From assembly GCA_035553515.1 (NCBI GenBank), contig DATNDG010000173.1:1-52595 (forward strand): 52,595 nt of DNA, read 5' to 3'. The stretch is from DAHUYF01 sp035553515 (GTDB taxonomy: Bacteria > Pseudomonadota > Alphaproteobacteria > ATCC43930 > CGMCC-115725). The position numbers were made by a program, and so were the translations under genes. Under the pieces are notes generated by a model. The model was not told the origin of the DNA, did not search any database, and worked only from the letters and a program-made list of their open reading frames with translations. This document shows positions 49,532 through 52,595 of this stretch, piece after piece; position 1 is the first letter of the stretch; the number at the start of each line of letters is the position of its first letter.

Positions 49532-51936
49532 TGGCGAACGCGCTCTCGGACGGGGAAGTCGCGCTGATGGACGCATACTGGCGCGCCGCCAATTATCTCT
49601 CGGTCGGACAGATCTATCTCTACGACAACCCGCTGCTGAAAACGCCGCTGACCAAGGAGCACATCAAGCCGCGGCTTCTCGGTCATTGGGGAACCACCCC
49701 GGGGCTGAACTTCATCTACCTGCACCTGAACCGGGTCATCCGCAAGCACGACCTGGACATGATCTACATCACGGGGCCGGGCCACGGTGGGCCCGCTCTG
49801 GTGGCGAACGCCTGGCTCGAGGGCACTTACAGCGAAGTCTACCCCGAGATTTCCGCCGATGAGCAGGGCATGAAGCGCCTCTTCATGCAGTTCTCCTTCC
49901 CCGGCGGCATTCCGAGCCATGTGGCGCCGGAGACCCCGGGCTCGATTCACGAAGGCGGCGAGCTCGGCTATGCCCTGTCGCACGCCTACGGCGCCGCCTT
50001 CGACAATCCCGACCTGACTGTCGCCTGCGTCGTCGGCGACGGCGAAGCGGAAACCGGCCCGCTGGCGACGAGCTGGCATTCCAACAAGTTCCTCCATCCG
50101 GCCAACGACGGCGCGGTTCTGCCCATCCTGCATCTCAACGGCTACAAGATTGCCAATCCCTCCGTGCTGGCCCGGATCAGCCATGAGGAGCTGGAGCAGC
50201 TCTTCCGCGGCTACGGATACACGCCTTATTTCGTCGAGGGCAACGAGCCCCAAAAGATGCATCAGCTCATGGCCCATGCTCTGGACATGGTCATCGGTGA
50301 CATCCGGCGGATCAAAACCGAGGTCCGGCGCGGCGGTTTCAAGGGACGTCCGCGCTGGCCGATGATCGTGCTGCGCACGCCCAAAGGCTGGACTTGCCCG
50401 AAGGAGATCGACGGCAAGCGCACCGAGGATTCCTGGCGGTCACACCAGGTGCCGATGGGGCAGATGCACGAGAATCCCGCCCACGTGCACATCCTCGAGG
50501 AATGGATGAAGAGCTATCGTCCGGCGGAGCTGTTCGACGACGGCGGCCGGCTCCGGCCCGAATTGGCCGAACTCGCGCCGAGGGGGATGCGCCGGATGAG
50601 CGCCAATCCGCACGCTAATGGCGGCCTCTTGATGCGGGATCTCCGGCTGCCGAACTTCCGCGAGTACGCGGTCAAGGTGCCCGCTCCCGGCGCCGTCACG
50701 GCGGAGTCCACCCGCATGATGGGCGCGTTCCTGCGCGATGTGATGAAGCTGAACATGGAGGCGCGGAACTTCCGGCTCTTCAGTCCGGACGAGAACAACT
50801 CCAATCGTTGGCAGGATGTGCTCGAGGTCACCAACCGCGCCTGGACTGCGGAGACGCTTCCCTGGGACGATCATCTCGCCCCGGACGGGCGGGTGATGGA
50901 GATGCTGAGCGAGCATCAATGCCAGGGCTGGCTCGAGGGCTACCTCCTGACCGGGCGGCACGGCTTCTTCTCTTGCTATGAAGCCTTCATCCACATCATC
51001 GACGCGATGTTCAACCAGCACGCCAAATGGCTCAAGGTGTGCAATCACATTCCGTGGAGACGGCCAATCGCCTCGCTGAACTACCTGCTGTCGAGCCACG
51101 TCTGGCGTCAGGACCACAACGGCTTCAGCCACCAGGACCCCGGGTTCGTCGATCACGTGGTCAACAAGAAGGCCGAGATCGTCCGAATCTACCTGCCGCC
51201 CGATGCCAACTGTTTGCTGTCGGTAACCGACCACTGCCTGCGCAGCCGCAACTACGTCAACGTCGTTGTCGCGGGCAAGCAGCCGGCCCCGCAGTGGCTG
51301 ACGATGGATCAGGCGGTCAAGCATTGCGCCGCGGGCCTCGGCATCTGGGAGTGGGCCAGCAACGACCGCGGCGGCGAGCCCGATGTCGTGATGGCGTGCT
51401 GTGGTGACGTTCCGACGCTCGAGACACTGGCTGCCGTCGATCTCCTGCATCGGCACGCGCCCGAGCTGAAGATCCGCGTCGTCAACGTCGTCGATCTTAT
51501 GAAGCTGCAGCCGGCGGGTGAGCATCCGCATGGTCTGTCGCATCAGGACTTCGATGCGTTGTTCACCACCGACAAACCCATCATATTCGCGTTCCACGGC
51601 TATCCCTGGCTCATCCACCGGCTGACCTATCGGCGGACTGGCCACGCCAACCTGCATGTGCGCGGCTACAAGGAGGAAGGCACCACCAGCACGCCATTCG
51701 ACATGTGCGTGATGAACGAGATCGATCGCTTCCACCTGGTCAGCGATGTGATCGATCGGCTGCCGAAGCTGGGCGCGCGCGCGGCTTACGCCAAGCAGGC
51801 GATCCGCGACAAGCTCATCGAGCACAAGGAATATATTTGCCGGCATGGCGACGACATGCCCGAGATCAGCGGCTGGACATGGGGCCAGGCGGTGGCGGCC
51901 GCCCCGGCGCAATCGACCGAGGCCGACAATGTCTGA
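49528..51936 (+). CDS. xfp: Phosphoketolase (xylulose-5-phosphate/fructose-6-phosphate)
   Basis: The protein has 802 residues, the normal length. Thiamine-diphosphate enzyme with the family motifs TGPGHGGPALVANAWLEG, SFPGGIPSH, ETPGSIHEGGELGYALSHA, GDGEAETGPLATSWHSNK near residue 170 and a C-terminal VVNVVDLMKLQP. It splits xylulose-5-P (and often fructose-6-P) with phosphate to acetyl-P plus a sugar phosphate, a carbon-saving shunt. GGAGG precedes the start; the second ATG at 49531 is an alternative. No acetate kinase or phosphotransacetylase gene follows in the window. Confidence 0.97.
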   Translation: MMANALSDGEVALMDAYWRAANYLSVGQIYLYDNPLLKTPLTKEHIKPRLLGHWGTTPGLNFIYLHLNRVIRKHDLDMIYITGPGHGGPALVANAWLEGTYSEVYPEISADEQGMKRLFMQFSFPGGIPSHVAPETPGSIHEGGELGYALSHAYGAAFDNPDLTVACVVGDGEAETGPLATSWHSNKFLHPANDGAVLPILHLNGYKIANPSVLARISHEELEQLFRGYGYTPYFVEGNEPQKMHQLMAHALDMVIGDIRRIKTEVRRGGFKGRPRWPMIVLRTPKGWTCPKEIDGKRTEDSWRSHQVPMGQMHENPAHVHILEEWMKSYRPAELFDDGGRLRPELAELAPRGMRRMSANPHANGGLLMRDLRLPNFREYAVKVPAPGAVTAESTRMMGAFLRDVMKLNMEARNFRLFSPDENNSNRWQDVLEVTNRAWTAETLPWDDHLAPDGRVMEMLSEHQCQGWLEGYLLTGRHGFFSCYEAFIHIIDAMFNQHAKWLKVCNHIPWRRPIASLNYLLSSHVWRQDHNGFSHQDPGFVDHVVNKKAEIVRIYLPPDANCLLSVTDHCLRSRNYVNVVVAGKQPAPQWLTMDQAVKHCAAGLGIWEWASNDRGGEPDVVMACCGDVPTLETLAAVDLLHRHAPELKIRVVNVVDLMKLQPAGEHPHGLSHQDFDALFTTDKPIIFAFHGYPWLIHRLTYRRTGHANLHVRGYKEEGTTSTPFDMCVMNEIDRFHLVSDVIDRLPKLGARAAYAKQAIRDKLIEHKEYICRHGDDMPEISGWTWGQAVAAAPAQSTEADNV

Positions 51937-52204
51937 GCCGAGAACACATCAGCGGGCGAGCAAAAGCCAGCCGGCTCTGGGGTGCGGAATACTCCGGAGC
52001 TGAGGGCGCGCTGCTGGAGCGGCATGACTACAGCCGGTCTACCGGAATGGACGAGCGCCCTGCGAGCGGCATCCAAGCGGGGCATCGGTGGCTTAAACCG
52101 ATAGCACGCCGACCAAAACCGCCAGCGTGGGCAGCCCCCAACCGAAGATTTATCGCCTTTCGGGGTCGCGCGCGATGATCCGCCTTCGCGGCTGTTTTCT
52201 TCGC

Positions 52205-52381
52205 ATGGCGGTTGATGATGGACGGGTGCAGCGTTGGCGAGATCGCGCATTGGAGCTTCGCCAGGCGGCGGAAGGGATCGTCGATGATGACGCCCGTGCC
52301 GGGGTGCTGGGGGCGGCCAAGAGCTACGAGCGGATGGCGAACGAGCTGGAGGGACGGCTGAGCCCGCCTGACCGGGACTAG
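52205..52381 (+). CDS. Small helical protein (58 residues) of the dispersed family
   Basis: ATG 52205 opens a protein with VQRWRDRALELRQAAEGIVDDDARAGVLGAAKSYERMANELE, two helices matching the pattern of the proteins at 30556, 47257 and 47837. An in-frame ATG at 52175 is an alternative start. No clear ribosome-binding site is visible. The 268-nt gap before it (51937-52204) shows no convincing gene. Confidence 0.5.
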   Translation: MAVDDGRVQRWRDRALELRQAAEGIVDDDARAGVLGAAKSYERMANELEGRLSPPDRD

Positions 52382-52536
52382 CATGCGAGGGACGGCCCCC
52401 CGTCACGCTTCGTTCTCTCCGTTCTTAATTGCGCCGTCGCGCCATTCGACTTCCGACGCACCCTGCACTTGGCAGAAGAGCACCGCGATCGTCTCCTGCA
52501 TGAAACTCGGCGCTCCTCCTGAGCCGCCGCGGCGCC

Positions 52537-52572
52537 CAGTTGCTCAACTGGAAGTCAACCGGGTGGTCAACT
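52537..52572. promoter_or_regulatory. CAGTTG-CT-CAACTG palindrome and phased TCAAC repeats at the window end
   Basis: A perfect 6-2-6 inverted repeat CAGTTG-CT-CAACTG lies at 52537-52550. TCAAC recurs at 52544, 52555 and 52567, spacings 11 and 12 bp, close to one helical turn each. This is a typical look for an operator upstream of a gene outside the window. Regulator unknown. Confidence 0.4.
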
Positions 52573-52595
52573 GAGCCGAGCGAGCTTCTCAGCGA

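Noticed and set aside
51930..52004. 24-residue ORF overlapping the end of xfp, considered as a remnant of an acetate kinase start
   Set aside because: The sequence MSEPRTHQR... does not match the AckA start, and the frame stops quickly.

Overview
This is a high-GC (roughly two-thirds G+C by eye) bacterial chromosomal segment. Alphaproteobacterial gene neighbourhoods suggest the order Rhodospirillales or a relative: recG facing a translationally coupled sdhE-mfd pair, a DUF502 gene beside recG, the SDR / phosphotransferase / DUF6285 run, KorCAB, and many tiny helical proteins. The lineage is an inference from gene content only; no rRNA is present. I saw no insertion sequence, phage, integrase or CRISPR array, so this looks like core plus lineage-specific chromosome rather than an island.

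Left part (1-14.6 kb): a tRNA-Lys, an ECF sigma factor behind a leader with repeated GGGTTACA words, a lytic transglycosylase, a type I secretion ABC transporter plus adaptor, and an exported DUF2927-like protein. Then a type III polyketide synthase overlapping an isoprenylcysteine-methyltransferase-like gene (probably phenolic or pyrone lipids), a DUF502 membrane protein, recG, sdhE and mfd.

Middle (14.7-30.7 kb): two tandem exported Gly/Ala-repeat proteins, each ending in the same small two-cysteine surface-antigen-like domain. They are followed by a FrnE-type DsbA protein, a coupled SDR-phosphotransferase-DUF6285 operon, a CHAD protein, a 2-hydroxyacid dehydrogenase, divergent kdgK and eda (lower Entner-Doudoroff / KDG use), a glycine-zipper lipoprotein, an SDR, a YihY/BrkB membrane protein, a cold-shock protein, a single-domain response regulator with Glu at the phosphoacceptor position, and a twin-SPOR protein.

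Right part (30.7-52.6 kb): korC-korA-korB, encoding a 2-oxoacid (probably 2-oxoglutarate) oxidoreductase with its own FAD/NAD(P)/Fe-S subunit. A TonB-dependent receptor lies divergent from a NarL-type two-component pair, with an inverted-repeat cluster between them. Next come a VOC / enoyl-CoA hydratase / cupin operon, a hybrid histidine kinase overlapping a response regulator, a cupin, an HMCES/YedK-type SOS peptidase, a small membrane protein and a GT-A-like protein. The end carries a stress and carbon-shunt group: several tiny helical proteins, a His/Trp/Gly-rich secreted protein, a universal stress protein and phosphoketolase (xfp) preceded by a possible coupled small ORF.

The most unusual items are the tandem Gly/Ala-repeat surface-type proteins with a 57-bp repeat array, the Asp-to-Glu response regulator, the self-contained KorCAB set, the dispersed family of ~57-85-residue helical proteins, and the three-half-site inverted repeat between the TonB receptor and the two-component system.
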